64,000 bases of DNA, from positions 372,001 to 436,000 of the forward strand of contig NZ_CP042582.1 of NCBI RefSeq assembly GCF_008728835.1, read 5' to 3'. A program made the position numbers and the translations under genes. The notes beneath the pieces were generated by a model. The model worked only from the letters and a program-made list of their open reading frames with translations, ran no database searches and had not been told where the DNA came from. This DNA comes from Hypericibacter adhaerens (GTDB lineage: Bacteria > Pseudomonadota > Alphaproteobacteria > Dongiales > Dongiaceae). The first letter of the stretch is position 1, and the number at the start of each line of letters is the position of its first letter. Below are positions 8,220-18,046 of the stretch, piece by piece.

Positions 8220-10112
8220 ATGTGTGGAATCTTCGGCGCTGTCACCAATCCCGCCGTTCCCCTGGACCCGCAGGCGGGGCTCGCGGCCTTGCGTCATCGC
8301 GGCCCCGACAGCGAGGGCGTCGCCACCGAGGAGCTGCGCGGCCGGCAGGTGCTGCTGGGGCATACCCGCCTCGCGATCCTCGATCTGAGCCCGGCCGGCC
8401 ATCAGCCGATGGCGAGCCGCGACGGGCACTGGCTGCTCTCCTATAACGGCGAGGCCTACAATCATCTGGCACTGCGCCAGGATCTGGCCGGCGGCTTCCG
8501 CGGCCATTCGGACACCGAGACCCTGGCCGAATCCCTGGCGGCGCGGGGGCTCGAGGCGAGTCTGAGCCGGCTCGACGGCATGTTCGCCTTCGCCGCGCTC
8601 GACCGGAAGGAGGGCAAGCTCCATCTCGTCCGCGACGCCTTCGGCATCAAGCCGGTCTATTACATGCGGCTGCCCCAGGGGATCGCCTTCGCTTCGGAGG
8701 TGCGGGCGCTGCTCGCGCTGACCGGCATCTCGCCGCCGGTCGACGAGGACGCGCTGCAATGCTTTCTCACCCTGCGGTTCGTGCCCTCGCCGCGCACGCT
8801 CTGGCAGGGCATTCATCGCCTTCCCGCCGGCCATCGCCTCGAGTACGACCTTGTCAGCGGCGAGCTCGCGCTCGCGCGCTATGTCGAGCCGGTGGCGGAG
8901 CGCTACGCTGGCAGCCGCGAGGACGCGATCGAGCGCTATCACGACATCCTGGGCGAGGCGGTCGAGCGCCAGCTCCTGTCGGACGTGCCGGTGGGGGTCC
9001 TGCTCTCGGGCGGGATCGATTCGGCCCTGGTCGCGGCGCTGGCGAAGGAGAAGGGGCACCGGCTGCCCTGCTACACGGTGGGTTTCGGCGCCGGCCACAA
9101 GGAATGCGAGATCGAGGACGCGCGCGAGACGGCCGGAGCGCTGGGCCTGCCCTTTGTCGCCGTCAATGTCGCGCCCGAGGACCTGATGGCGACGCTCGAC
9201 CAGGTGATCGACAGCCTCGAGGAGCCGATCGTCTCGACCTCGGCGCTCGCGATCTGGCATCTGATCGGGCGGATGCGCCAGGACGTGACCGTGGCCTTGA
9301 GCGGACAGGGCAGCGACGAGCCCTGGGGCGGCTATACCCGCTACCAGAACGAGGTGCTGCGCCGCCTGCTGCCTTCGCCCGCGGTGGCGGGCTGGGTCGG
9401 GCGCGCCATGGCGGGCTACGGCAAGCTGCCCGAAGCGGTACAGCGCGCGCTGCGCAGCCTGCCGATCGAAAGCCCGGCCGAACGGTTCCGCGAGGCCTAC
9501 GCGCTCTTCACCGGCAGCCAACGCCAGGCGCTCACCGGCCGTGCCGACGACGGCCAGGCACTGGGCGATATCGGCTACTGGCTCGACTGGAGCCGGGGCA
9601 CGGGACGCGAGCCGGTCGAGACCATGATGAGCGTCGATGCCCGCACCTGCCTGCCGGACGACTGGCTGCTCTATACCGACAAGATCTCGATGGCCTATGC
9701 GCTCGAGGTGCGCGTGCCGATCCTCGATCTCGAGGTGGTGCGCTTCGTCGAATCCCTGCCGCGCGCCTTCCGGCTGGCGCCGGGCCGGCGCAAGATCGTC
9801 CACAAGATGATGGCGCGCCGCTTCCTGTCGCCGGCCATCGTCAACCGCAAGAAGAAGGGCTTCCCGATCCCCTTCGGCGCCTGGTCGCGCGACGCGCTCA
9901 GGTCCCGGGTCGAGGGAATCCTGCTCGAGACCCTGCCGCGGACCGGCCTCTTCAACCGCGTGACGATCGAAACGCTCTGGCGCCGGCACCTGGCCCAGGA
10001 GCAGCCGCTCGACCGGCAGATCTATGCGCTCTTCATCCTGGGCAGCTGGTTCGAGCGGTTCCAGGCCGGGAAGGGGCGAGGGAGCACGGCGGGCCTGGCT
10101 TCGGCGGCCTGA
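8220..10112 (+). CDS. asnB: Asparagine synthase (glutamine-hydrolysing) family amidotransferase
   Basis: A 630-residue two-domain enzyme. The N-terminal class II glutaminase begins MCGIFGA, with Cys2 as nucleophile, which fixes the start at 8220. The C-terminal synthetase domain has the ATP-pyrophosphatase loop SGGIDS near residues 262-267 and the GQGSDEPWGGY region. AsnB makes asparagine from aspartate. Homologues inside O-antigen loci (for example WbpS in Pseudomonas) are thought to amidate uronic acids, and the setting here favours that role, but the sequence alone does not decide. It is convergent with the ligase/polymerase gene, 12 bases away, with no terminator visible between them. Confidence 0.88.
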   Translation: MCGIFGAVTNPAVPLDPQAGLAALRHRGPDSEGVATEELRGRQVLLGHTRLAILDLSPAGHQPMASRDGHWLLSYNGEAYNHLALRQDLAGGFRGHSDTETLAESLAARGLEASLSRLDGMFAFAALDRKEGKLHLVRDAFGIKPVYYMRLPQGIAFASEVRALLALTGISPPVDEDALQCFLTLRFVPSPRTLWQGIHRLPAGHRLEYDLVSGELALARYVEPVAERYAGSREDAIERYHDILGEAVERQLLSDVPVGVLLSGGIDSALVAALAKEKGHRLPCYTVGFGAGHKECEIEDARETAGALGLPFVAVNVAPEDLMATLDQVIDSLEEPIVSTSALAIWHLIGRMRQDVTVALSGQGSDEPWGGYTRYQNEVLRRLLPSPAVAGWVGRAMAGYGKLPEAVQRALRSLPIESPAERFREAYALFTGSQRQALTGRADDGQALGDIGYWLDWSRGTGREPVETMMSVDARTCLPDDWLLYTDKISMAYALEVRVPILDLEVVRFVESLPRAFRLAPGRRKIVHKMMARRFLSPAIVNRKKKGFPIPFGAWSRDALRSRVEGILLETLPRTGLFNRVTIETLWRRHLAQEQPLDRQIYALFILGSWFERFQAGKGRGSTAGLASAA

Positions 10113-10124
10113 GGCGCCACGCCC

Positions 10125-11600
10125 TCAAAGATGCGGCTCGCGGCGCTCGGGCGCCGCGGGAACGGCGCGTCGCGGCGGCGGCTGATGGCGGGCCCGGCGG
10201 ATGGGCTCGCGGTTTGCCGCCTCGCGCACGGCCTTCTCGTGGCGAGCCCGGGCGAGGGCTTCCATCAGCTCGCGCTGCATGATCGGCAGGATCAGGAACA
10301 GCCAGATCGCCTGCAGGTGATGCGGGCGGAGGTAGGAGCTTTCGAGGAGGTTGTAGAGCCCGATCGACAGGATCATCGCGTAGCCGAAGGCGCGGGCGGG
10401 TATGTCGAAGGGATGGCGCGGCGTCTGCTGCAGCAGCCGGTGGCCGAGCCGGATGCACCAGAGCAGCGAGAAAAGCGCCAGGCCGAGGCCGACCAGGCCG
10501 ATCTGCAGGAAAAGATCGAGGTAGCCGTTATGGGCCTGGCCGACGACGCCGAGCCAGCCCACCGACCGCGCCAGGCCGAACGAGTTGTCGAGACCGTTCA
10601 CGTCCCAGAAGGCGCCGAAGCCATAGCCCAGCCAGTAATGCTGCTGGATCTGGTCCCAGATGACCTCCCAGAGCGGCAGGCGGCCGGTGAAGGTCAGGTC
10701 GCCGAACAGCGCCGTGCCGACCTCGGTCGCGGTGACGCCGGAGCCCATGAGGATGCCGGTGACGCCCGCCGCCGCGAGCCCGAAGCCGATCCAGCAGATG
10801 GCGCCGACGGCAGCGCCCTTGCGCACCGTGACCGCCCAGAGCGTGCACCAACCCATGACGAGAAAGGCGAGCGCGCTGCCGGTCTTGGAGCCGGTCGCCA
10901 GGATCAGCAGGTAGAAGAAGGCTGAGGCCGCCAGGATAAGGAGCCGGTTGAGGGTCCATTGATAGCGGAAGGCGAAGAAATACCAGCAGATCGCCGCCAT
11001 CACTGCGACCTGGCCGGCGGTGTTCTTGTGGCCATGCATGCCCACCAGCTGGCCCTCGTTGTTGATCGCGTGGCTCGGAATGCCGAGCGCGCCCAGCACG
11101 TCGGCACCCATCACGATGCCCGTGATCAGCATGGCGTAGCGGTGGAACTCCCAGAGCGGGATCTCCACCACGGCGATGCCCAACGCCGCGCCATACATGA
11201 GCCAGAGGACGGCCACGCGGCGGACGGTCAGGTCGGGCAGGGGCGACCAGAGGGCCGTCGCCGTCGCCCAGGCCATCACCAGCAGCAGCGGCCAGGCGTT
11301 GCGGGCGATCGCGAATGCCATCCGGGCGCGCGCCAGGAGCAGCGGCCCCGCCAGCAGGATCGAGCTGAGCCAGACGATCTGGTTCAGGCTGCCATCCGAT
11401 GCGCTGCTGGCGCTGTCGACATCGGTGCCCGAAAAGGGCCGCGTGCCGATGAGGGCGAAGGCCAGGAGGAAGAACAGCAGGAAGCGGCCGAGCGCCCCGG
11501 CCAGCCACCCGCTCTGCGGCACCGGCCCGATCGCGCCGAGCCGGAGCGGGCCCGCGAGAGGGGGCCGCCAGCCGGTCGCGGCGTCGCTGTTGGGGGCCAT
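10125..11600 (-). CDS. O-antigen ligase / polymerase family membrane protein (Wzy-like)
   Basis: A 491-residue inner-membrane protein with about 10-12 transmembrane segments and a long periplasmic loop near GYGFGAFWDVNGLDN, the pattern of the Wzy_C/O-antigen ligase family. GHKNTAG and QAHNGYLDLF are family-like motifs. In a locus with Wzx, Wza and Wzc it most probably polymerises repeat units in the periplasm; ligation to a lipid carrier is the alternative. It is the last gene of a four-gene leftward operon (barrel, exporter, autokinase, this gene), 15 bases after the autokinase. Confidence 0.85.
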   Translation of the reverse strand: MAPNSDAATGWRPPLAGPLRLGAIGPVPQSGWLAGALGRFLLFFLLAFALIGTRPFSGTDVDSASSASDGSLNQIVWLSSILLAGPLLLARARMAFAIARNAWPLLLVMAWATATALWSPLPDLTVRRVAVLWLMYGAALGIAVVEIPLWEFHRYAMLITGIVMGADVLGALGIPSHAINNEGQLVGMHGHKNTAGQVAVMAAICWYFFAFRYQWTLNRLLILAASAFFYLLILATGSKTGSALAFLVMGWCTLWAVTVRKGAAVGAICWIGFGLAAAGVTGILMGSGVTATEVGTALFGDLTFTGRLPLWEVIWDQIQQHYWLGYGFGAFWDVNGLDNSFGLARSVGWLGVVGQAHNGYLDLFLQIGLVGLGLALFSLLWCIRLGHRLLQQTPRHPFDIPARAFGYAMILSIGLYNLLESSYLRPHHLQAIWLFLILPIMQRELMEALARARHEKAVREAANREPIRRARHQPPPRRAVPAAPERREPHL

Positions 11601-11615
11601 GGGCCGGGGCGGCTT

Positions 11616-13892
11616 CTAGCCGACGTAGTAGCGTTGCAGATCGGCGTAATAGGAACTGGCGTCGCCATAGCCGTAGCGGGCATGGCGTTTCATATCGACC
11701 ATCGACAGCGCCACCCCGGCGAGATCGGCGCCGGCATCGACGAGCTGGCGCACGGCCATGACGGCGGTGTCGGCGCGGGTGCGTTCCCAGCGGACGACGA
11801 AGATCGTCTTGTCCACGAGGCGGCAGAGGATCTGCGCGTCCGACACGGCCATGACCGGCGGCGTGTCGATGATCACCTGGTCGTAATGCTCGGCCAGCGC
11901 ACCGAGGAAGGCCGACAGGCGCTCCGAGCCCAGCACGTCCGTGGCGCTGGTTCCGGGGGCGGTGCCGGCCGGCACGATGACGGCATTGGAGCGCAGGTCC
12001 GGATGCAGGATGTCGTCGAGCTCGGCCGTCCCCCGGATATAGTCCGACAGGCCGGCCTTGCGCCGCAGCCCCAGCCGCTGGCAGAGATCCGACCGCCTGA
12101 GGTCGCAATCGACCACCACGACCTTGCGGCCGGCCTTCGCCAGCAGCCGCGCATAGGCCAGCGCCAGCGAGGTCTTGCCCTCCTTGGGCAGGGACGAGGC
12201 GAACATGACGGTCTTGGGCGGGCCCGAGCGCGAGGCGAGGGCGACGCCGGTATGCAGGCTGCGCAGCGATTCGGAGAGCGCCGAGGCCGGACGGTCGACG
12301 ACATAGTCCTCGGGCGTGCGCCAGCGGCCGAGCCAGGTCTTGGCCAGCGGGATGAGGCCCAGCGCCCGGGCGCCGATCACGCGCTCCACCTGGCCCATGC
12401 TGCGGATGCCGCGGTCGAACTCCTCGCGCAGCAGGGCGATGAAGAGGCCGAGCATGAGGAAGGCCGCGGCGGCGACCACCGCCAGGATCCGCTTCTTCGG
12501 GAAGGACGGCTTCTCCGGCTCGCTCGCATGCGAGATGATGCTGGCGTCGGGCTGCTGCAGGCTCTGCTCGCTGCCGGTCTCCTTGTAGCGGGCGAGGAAG
12601 TTCTCCAGCAGCGTCCGGTTGGCGTCGGCCTCGCGCTCCAGCGAGCGCAGATGGATGTCCGACTGGTTGAGGTCGGCGACCTGGTTCTTGATCGTGTCGA
12701 GGCTCGACTGCAGCGAGGCCTCGCGTGCGCTCGCGACCGCCACCTCGTTGCGATAGTCCTTGGCGATGCGGCCGATCTCGGTGCGGATCTTCTTCTCCAG
12801 GTCCCTGAGCTGGGCCCGGGCGCTCTGCATCTTCGGATGCTGCTCGCCATAGGTCTGGGACAGATCGGCGATGTTGCGCTCGACCTCGGCCTCCTGCGCG
12901 CGCAGGCTCTGGATCAGCGGCGATTGCAGCACGGCGCCGGCGGAATCGATCCCGTCGGCCGAGCCGGCGAGCTTCTCCGCCTGGGCCAGCTTGGCCTCGG
13001 CTTCGGCCCGGTCGGTGCGGGCCATCACCAGCTGGGTGTTGAGCTCGGCCGCCTGCTGGGAGGGCAGCGTATCGTCCTTGGTCTGGACCAGGCCGTTGCT
13101 GGCGCGATAGTCCTCGACCGCCTTGTCGGAGGCCGCGACCTGCTCGCGCAGCTTGGCCAGCTGGCCGTCGAGCCAGTTGTTGAGGGACTTGTTGACCTCG
13201 AACTTCTGCTCGATCTGGACGTTCAGATATTCCTCCGCCAGCGTGTTGGCGACGCGCGCCGCGGTGTTCGGGCTCTCCGACTGGAAGCTGATCGTCACCA
13301 CGCGCGACTGGCCGGCGGCTCCCGCATCGAGCCGCTTCAGGAACTTCTCGACGATCCGGTTGTGGTTGCGGCGGAGCTCCTCGACCGGGCCGATCTTCGA
13401 GGACCCGAGCAGCGCATCCGCCCAGCTGTCCGGCAGGTAGGTGCGAGGATCGGTCAGCGCCGAAAGCCAGGCCGGGCCCGGATCCAGCTCGGGATTGAAC
13501 TCGGGATCGTTCGCCAGGCCGAGCTTGTCGATGACCCGCTCCGCCATGTCGCGCGATTCCACCACGGCCGTGGCGCTGTTGATGGCCTCGGTGTCCGGCG
13601 TGATGCCGGCGAGAAGCTGGTCGCTGTCCAGGATCTTGGTCTGGGCGGGCACCAGCATGATCTGGGCCGAGGCAGTATAGCGCGGCGGGATCAGGAACAG
13701 GACGCCGACCGCCAGAACCGTGCCGACGCCGGCGATCGCCGCGATCATGCCCTTGCGCCGCCAGATGCGGCGGAAAAGCTCGGGCAGATCCGGGCCGCTG
13801 GGCGCGGCCCAGACCTGGACAGGGGGCGGCGGCTGCATCGGCACCAGGGGTTCGGAGACCGACTGCAGCATGGGAAGCCGTGGATCCGCCAT
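11616..13892 (-). CDS. Wzc-like polysaccharide co-polymerase / tyrosine autokinase
   Basis: A 758-residue protein controlling chain length and export. It has an N-terminal Wzz domain with one transmembrane segment (about residues 47-67), a long periplasmic coiled-coil/GNVR region, a second membrane segment near residues 465-485 (ILAVVAAAAFLMLGLF), then a cytoplasmic BY-kinase domain. The kinase has Walker A (LPKEGKTSLA, about 565-575), Walker A' (VVVVDCDLRRS) and Walker B (VIIDTPPVM). The C-terminal tail is tyrosine-rich (YGYGD, SYYADLQRYY), the expected autophosphorylation cluster. A good AAAGGA site precedes the ATG. It partners the Wza-like exporter upstream. Confidence 0.93.
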   Translation of the reverse strand: MADPRLPMLQSVSEPLVPMQPPPPVQVWAAPSGPDLPELFRRIWRRKGMIAAIAGVGTVLAVGVLFLIPPRYTASAQIMLVPAQTKILDSDQLLAGITPDTEAINSATAVVESRDMAERVIDKLGLANDPEFNPELDPGPAWLSALTDPRTYLPDSWADALLGSSKIGPVEELRRNHNRIVEKFLKRLDAGAAGQSRVVTISFQSESPNTAARVANTLAEEYLNVQIEQKFEVNKSLNNWLDGQLAKLREQVAASDKAVEDYRASNGLVQTKDDTLPSQQAAELNTQLVMARTDRAEAEAKLAQAEKLAGSADGIDSAGAVLQSPLIQSLRAQEAEVERNIADLSQTYGEQHPKMQSARAQLRDLEKKIRTEIGRIAKDYRNEVAVASAREASLQSSLDTIKNQVADLNQSDIHLRSLEREADANRTLLENFLARYKETGSEQSLQQPDASIISHASEPEKPSFPKKRILAVVAAAAFLMLGLFIALLREEFDRGIRSMGQVERVIGARALGLIPLAKTWLGRWRTPEDYVVDRPASALSESLRSLHTGVALASRSGPPKTVMFASSLPKEGKTSLALAYARLLAKAGRKVVVVDCDLRRSDLCQRLGLRRKAGLSDYIRGTAELDDILHPDLRSNAVIVPAGTAPGTSATDVLGSERLSAFLGALAEHYDQVIIDTPPVMAVSDAQILCRLVDKTIFVVRWERTRADTAVMAVRQLVDAGADLAGVALSMVDMKRHARYGYGDASSYYADLQRYYVG

Positions 13893-13962
13893 CGTTCGCG
13901 TCCTTTCAAGTCTAGGCGATCCAGCCCTTCCCGCCTGATCGCGGTTGGATCGTCCGTCCCGC

Positions 13963-14541
13963 CTAGAAGAAGCGCTCCGGAACCTCGATCACGTCGCCCG
14001 GCTGCACGACCGTGCTCTGGTCGGCCTCGAGCTCTTCCAACTGGCCGTCGACGTCGCGGTTGATCTTCATGCGTCCCTCGCGGGCGCGGTAGGTGAAGCC
14101 GCCCGCCAACGCCACCGCGTTCATCACCCGCATGCCGTTCACATAGGGATAGCTGCCGGGGTTCTTGACCTCGCCCAGGATGTAGAAGGGCCGGTAGTCG
14201 GTCACCTCGACGCTGATCTTGGGATTCTTCAGATAATCCTTCGACAGCTTCTCGGCGATGGCCGCCGCCAGCTCGTTCGTGGTGCGGCCATGGGCGTCGA
14301 CATCGCCGATCAGCGGCATGGCGATGGCGCCGGTGGCGTCGACCTGGAACTCGCCCGAGAGCTGGTCGTCGCCGAACACCGTCACCCGGACCTTGTCGCC
14401 GGGCCCGAGCTTGTATTGCTCGGAGGCGGCCTGGAGATGACCCGACAACATCATCACAAGACCGAAAACGACCAGGCCCTGAAGGCCGATATGGAAACGT
14501 CGCAGCACGTGGCTTCTCCCGACAGTGGCGGCGAGGGACAT
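13963..14541 (-). CDS. Wza-type polysaccharide export protein
   Basis: A 192-residue Poly_export/SLBB protein. After an N-terminal hydrophobic signal (about residues 20-38) it starts with YKLGPGDKVRVTVFG, the hallmark of the polysaccharide export domain. A SLBB segment follows (FYILGEVKNPGSYPYV). It lacks the lipobox cysteine and long C-terminal helix of E. coli Wza, so it is the short alphaproteobacterial form. It lies between the barrel protein and the autokinase and should form the periplasmic/outer-membrane exit channel with them. Confidence 0.9.
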   Translation of the reverse strand: MSLAATVGRSHVLRRFHIGLQGLVVFGLVMMLSGHLQAASEQYKLGPGDKVRVTVFGDDQLSGEFQVDATGAIAMPLIGDVDAHGRTTNELAAAIAEKLSKDYLKNPKISVEVTDYRPFYILGEVKNPGSYPYVNGMRVMNAVALAGGFTYRAREGRMKINRDVDGQLEELEADQSTVVQPGDVIEVPERFF

Positions 14542-14588
14542 CCGACATCCCGCCCCCCGCGTTCGCGAAGGCGCCCTCGATGCGCCGG

Positions 14589-16109
14589 TTAGAGCTTGAG
14601 AACGAGGCTGAGCAAGATCAGGTTGCGGGTGTAGTCCTCATCGCTTTCGCTCGAGTCTCTCGTATCGAACCGGTACTTCGCCTCGAGCGACATGTAGCGG
14701 TTCATCAGATATTCGGCGCCGGCGCCGGCGAGCCACAGGTCGTCGTTTCGGCTGATGCCCTCATAGTCCCGGTTGCTGTAGCCGCCATAGACATTGAGGA
14801 TCAGGTTGCGTAGCAGCTCGTGGTCGATGTTGAGGATGGCGTCGGTCGCGAAATAGCCGGCGGCGCCGGGCGTCGTGGTCTCCTGCAGCGTCCGGGTCAG
14901 GGTAGCGGTAACGGTGGTGATGCCGGTCACGTTCCAGGTCAGCGCCGCGCCGAAGCTGGGACCCTGGACGGTGTCGAAGGCGGAGTCCTCGTAGAACTGC
15001 GACTGGTAGCCGGCGAAGATGTCGGCGCGGGTCACGCCGCCCAGGTCGATCGCCAGGCCCGCCACCGTCTCGAAGCCCTGCGAGTTGCGGTTGAAGCCTT
15101 CGTTGTCCCGGTCAGTATCGTAGTCCTGGCGGTTGTAGGAGGCGCGGACATAGGCCTCGTAATCCGGCACGATCTCGTAGCTGACGGTGACGCTGCCCAG
15201 GCTCGACAGGCGATCGCGATCGTCATTGTTGATGGTGGCGCCGTTCTCCGCCTCGACATCGAAGTAGTTGTAACGATCGAGGCGTCCGTCGATCTTGACG
15301 GTGAAGCGGCCGAAACGGTTCTGGTCGCCGATCTCGGTCCGGAAGAGGTCGTATTCCGTCGGGAACTTGCCCTGGCGGTCGTCGGGCGAGGACCGGTCCT
15401 CGTGCTCGCGGCGATACATGAAGGCGCCGGTGAGCTGATCGTCGCGCGTCACGTCGAGGCGGCCGTCGGTGCCGAAGTGATAATCGACATAGTCCTCGCC
15501 GGTATGATCCGCGTAATAGCCGGCCGCGGCGCCCGCGTCGAAATTGAGCTCGTGATTGTTCCAGTTCGACTGGAGGCTCAGCTCCGGCGCCACCTCGGTG
15601 ATGAAGTCGCCGTCGGTATGGTCGGGCCGCGCGAAGATATTGTCGTTGTAGATCTCGGAGGTGCGCACCGAGGGGTAGGCATAGAAGCCGCCCAGATGCA
15701 CGCCCAGCGCATCGACCTCTGGCCGCTGGCGCTCGCGCACCGTCACGTCGCGCGGCACTTCTTCGTACCCCTCGCTCGAGGCGTTCGAGCCCGATGTCGT
15801 CGTCGAAGAGCCGGAGGGCGTCGAGGACGAGCTCGACGGGGATGTCGCGGCATCCGCCAGCAGCACGCCGTTCGCGCTGAGAATGAGGGGCGCGTTCGGG
15901 GAAGCGGGGCCGTTGGCACTGGTCGTCAGCATGCGCTTCTGCGGGCTCGATCCGTCCGTCGCCGAGCTCGTCCCGGCTTCACGCCCGGCGTCCTTATGCG
16001 GGGCCGGGAAGTTCAAGAGCAGATCGTCGGCTGCTCGCGATGGCTCTTCGGCCAACGAGGCGCCGACGCCGATGAACACCGCTATCGCCAAGGCCAGGTT
16101 GCGATCCAA
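14589..16109 (-). CDS. Outer-membrane beta-barrel protein of the export operon
   Basis: About 506 residues from a TTG start at 16109. That start has an AAGGGG ribosome site and gives a clean signal peptide (RNLALAIAVFIGVGASLA). A GTG at 16184 would add 25 residues with no signal-like features. After a Ser/Thr/Pro-rich linker (near residues 100-125) the protein is a run of alternating amphipathic strands rich in Tyr, Asp and Asn ending in a hydrophobic LILLSLVLKL terminus, typical of BBP2-like barrels. As first gene of the barrel-Wza-Wzc-Wzy operon it is probably an outer-membrane component of polymer export. Precise family not certain. Confidence 0.8.
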   Translation of the reverse strand: MDRNLALAIAVFIGVGASLAEEPSRAADDLLLNFPAPHKDAGREAGTSSATDGSSPQKRMLTTSANGPASPNAPLILSANGVLLADAATSPSSSSSTPSGSSTTTSGSNASSEGYEEVPRDVTVRERQRPEVDALGVHLGGFYAYPSVRTSEIYNDNIFARPDHTDGDFITEVAPELSLQSNWNNHELNFDAGAAAGYYADHTGEDYVDYHFGTDGRLDVTRDDQLTGAFMYRREHEDRSSPDDRQGKFPTEYDLFRTEIGDQNRFGRFTVKIDGRLDRYNYFDVEAENGATINNDDRDRLSSLGSVTVSYEIVPDYEAYVRASYNRQDYDTDRDNEGFNRNSQGFETVAGLAIDLGGVTRADIFAGYQSQFYEDSAFDTVQGPSFGAALTWNVTGITTVTATLTRTLQETTTPGAAGYFATDAILNIDHELLRNLILNVYGGYSNRDYEGISRNDDLWLAGAGAEYLMNRYMSLEAKYRFDTRDSSESDEDYTRNLILLSLVLKL

Positions 16110-16600
16110 AGCGTCCCCTTTTTTGGTGGCGCATCGAGGCCGGTTCGCGACGATGACATCCGGTCGTTCGACCGTCGAAGCCACGTCCGGCCGCCGCTTG
16201 CGCCGATGCGTTGGCAGAGCCCCCTTGTTCCGCTCTCTGCAAACGCTGGGGGCAGCGAAGAAATTCCTGTTGTGCCAGTAGGATAGCGTCGCATCGTAGG
16301 GGCCGTTGGTGCGCCGCAGCGAGAGGCAAAGTTGTGGCTCCTGCAGCGCTGAAAGAGATGGTTAAGACCGTCGAAATCAAAGCTGATTGGACAATCGACA
16401 AGTGCCCCACGGAGAGGCATCGCCTGTGGCAAACTTGTCGTCGCGCGCCGGCGAGGCGGCGGCGAATTTCACATCGGTCTTCCGTGCGACGGCCGGCAAA
16501 GCTTCACCTTTTCGTGACGATGCCGGTGGCGCGGGAATAGAGCGCGGCGGCGGACGGTCTCCTTGGGGTCGACCCACCCGGAACGAGGAGAGCTGGTCCC
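16110..16600. other. 491-bp intergenic region between divergent genes
   Basis: It separates the leftward export operon from the rightward metallophosphoesterase gene, so it must hold promoters for both. It contains the AAGGGG ribosome site of the barrel gene at its left end and GAGGAG (16585-16590) for the metallophosphoesterase gene at its right end. No convincing -35/-10 pair, hairpin or small gene could be assigned. Confidence 0.5.
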
Positions 16601-17599
16601 ATGGATCGCGATATCGCCGTGCCTGCTTCGCCGATGACGGCCGCCGCAGGTCACGGCACCGTCACATCAAGCCCGCGGTCCCGCCGCGCCGCCCTCGGTT
16701 GCATGGCCTGGGCCGGCACGGGGCTGCTCTGGACGCTGGCCGGCGGGGTGCCTTGCAGCCTCGGCCTGATCGGCGAGGCGCGTGCCGACGAGGTGCCGGC
16801 GGGCGGCTTCAGCTTCGTGCAGATCTCCGACAGCCATATCGGCTTCAACAAGGAAGCCAATCCCGACGTGGTGGGCACGCTGCGGCGCGCGATCGGAGCG
16901 GTGAACGCGCTCGAATCCCGCCCCGCCTTCGCGCTCCATACCGGCGACGTCTCGCATCTCTCGAAGCCCGAGGAGTTCGGGCAGGCGCGGGAGCTGTTGC
17001 AGGAGATGAAGGTCGATCGGATCCATTTCGTGCCGGGCGAGCATGATGCGCTCGATGACGGCATCGGCGGCTATCTCAAGCTCTTCGGCCAGGGCTCGGG
17101 CGACCCCGGCTGGTACAGCTTCGACCAGAGCGGCGTCCATTTCGTCGGGCTGGTGAACGTGACCGACTTCCAGCCGAAATCCCTGACCCGGCTGGGGGAC
17201 GCGCAGCTCGAATGGCTGGAGAAGGACCTCGCGGGACTGTCGGCCAGCACGCCCGTCGTGGTTTTCGCCCATATCCCGCTCTGGACCATCTACGAGCCCT
17301 GGGGCTGGGGCACGGCCGATGCGCCGCAGGCGCTGTCCTACCTCAAGCGCTTCGGCTCGGTCACCGTGCTGAACGGCCATATCCACCAGGTGATCCAGAA
17401 GGTCGAAGGCGATGTGAGCTTCCATACCGCGATGTCCACGGCCTATCCGCAGCCGAAGCCGGGCGAGGCGGCGGCACCGGGGCCGTTGAAGGTCGAGCCG
17501 GGCGAGCTAGGAAAGCTTCTGGGCACGCGAAGCGTCAAGGTCGTTCCCGGCAGCCGCGCGCTCGCCCTGGTCGACGCGCCGCTCGATCGGCCGGCCTGA
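16601..17599 (+). CDS. Exported metallophosphoesterase
   Basis: A 332-residue calcineurin-like phosphoesterase. Metal-binding motifs appear in order: SDSHIGF (DxH), TGDVSH (GDxxH), GEHDA (GNHE/D variant with Glu in place of Asn), FAHIPLW and NGHIHQ (GHxH). The N-terminus has an arginine pair (SRRAALG) before a hydrophobic stretch, suggesting Tat or Sec export. It is followed 39 bases later by a cupredoxin and then a sigma/anti-sigma pair, a compact rightward operon. The substrate is unknown. The Asn-to-Glu change in the third motif may alter activity. Confidence 0.88.
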   Translation: MDRDIAVPASPMTAAAGHGTVTSSPRSRRAALGCMAWAGTGLLWTLAGGVPCSLGLIGEARADEVPAGGFSFVQISDSHIGFNKEANPDVVGTLRRAIGAVNALESRPAFALHTGDVSHLSKPEEFGQARELLQEMKVDRIHFVPGEHDALDDGIGGYLKLFGQGSGDPGWYSFDQSGVHFVGLVNVTDFQPKSLTRLGDAQLEWLEKDLAGLSASTPVVVFAHIPLWTIYEPWGWGTADAPQALSYLKRFGSVTVLNGHIHQVIQKVEGDVSFHTAMSTAYPQPKPGEAAAPGPLKVEPGELGKLLGTRSVKVVPGSRALALVDAPLDRPA

Positions 17600-17638
17600 G
17601 CCGCCGCGCACAAGACCTGTTTCAGCAAGGGTGCTTCA

Positions 17639-17998
17639 ATGTCGATTGCAAAGGCGGCGCCGATCGCCGCGTGGATCCGTGCGGTATGGCGGCTCCTCAT
17701 CCTGGGACTGATCGCGGCCGCTCCCGGTGCCGCGGAAGCGGCCGACAGCGTGACGATCGAGATCAGCAATTACAGCTTCGCGCCCATGGACGTGACCATC
17801 GCGCCGGGCACCACGGTCGTCTGGATCAATCGCGACGAATCCCCGCACACGATCGTTTCGACCGATCGCCTGTTCGGCTCGAAGGCGATGGACACCGACG
17901 ACCGCTACAGCTTCACCTTCGGGACGGAGGGCGATTACGGTTATGTCTGCAGCCTGCATCCCTACATGACGGGCATGATCAGGGTGCGGAAACCTTGA
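17639..17998 (+). CDS. Periplasmic cupredoxin (amicyanin/plastocyanin-like)
   Basis: A 119-residue exported blue-copper protein. It has a signal peptide of about 35 residues ending AAEAA and a single cupredoxin domain. Type I copper ligands are visible: His in SPHTIV, then Cys, His and Met in CSLHPYMTG. It is probably a soluble electron carrier or copper chaperone in the periplasm. It lies between the metallophosphoesterase and the sigma factor genes, with AAGGG upstream of the ATG. Confidence 0.9.
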   Translation: MSIAKAAPIAAWIRAVWRLLILGLIAAAPGAAEAADSVTIEISNYSFAPMDVTIAPGTTVVWINRDESPHTIVSTDRLFGSKAMDTDDRYSFTFGTEGDYGYVCSLHPYMTGMIRVRKP

Positions 17999-18046
17999 GC
18001 GGTGCCGGCAACATTACGGAACCGTAAGGCGAGTGAAGGCGCCAGC

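Noticed and set aside
10959-14063. A 1034-residue open frame on the plus strand
   Set aside because: It is antisense to the Wzy-like, Wzc-like and Wza-like genes, which have clear family motifs. Its composition (rich in Arg, Gly, His, Asp, Gln) is that of a GC-rich shadow frame.
16255-16285. A TGGCAC sequence on the minus strand that could be a sigma-54 -24 element
   Set aside because: The required GC at the proper distance is missing.
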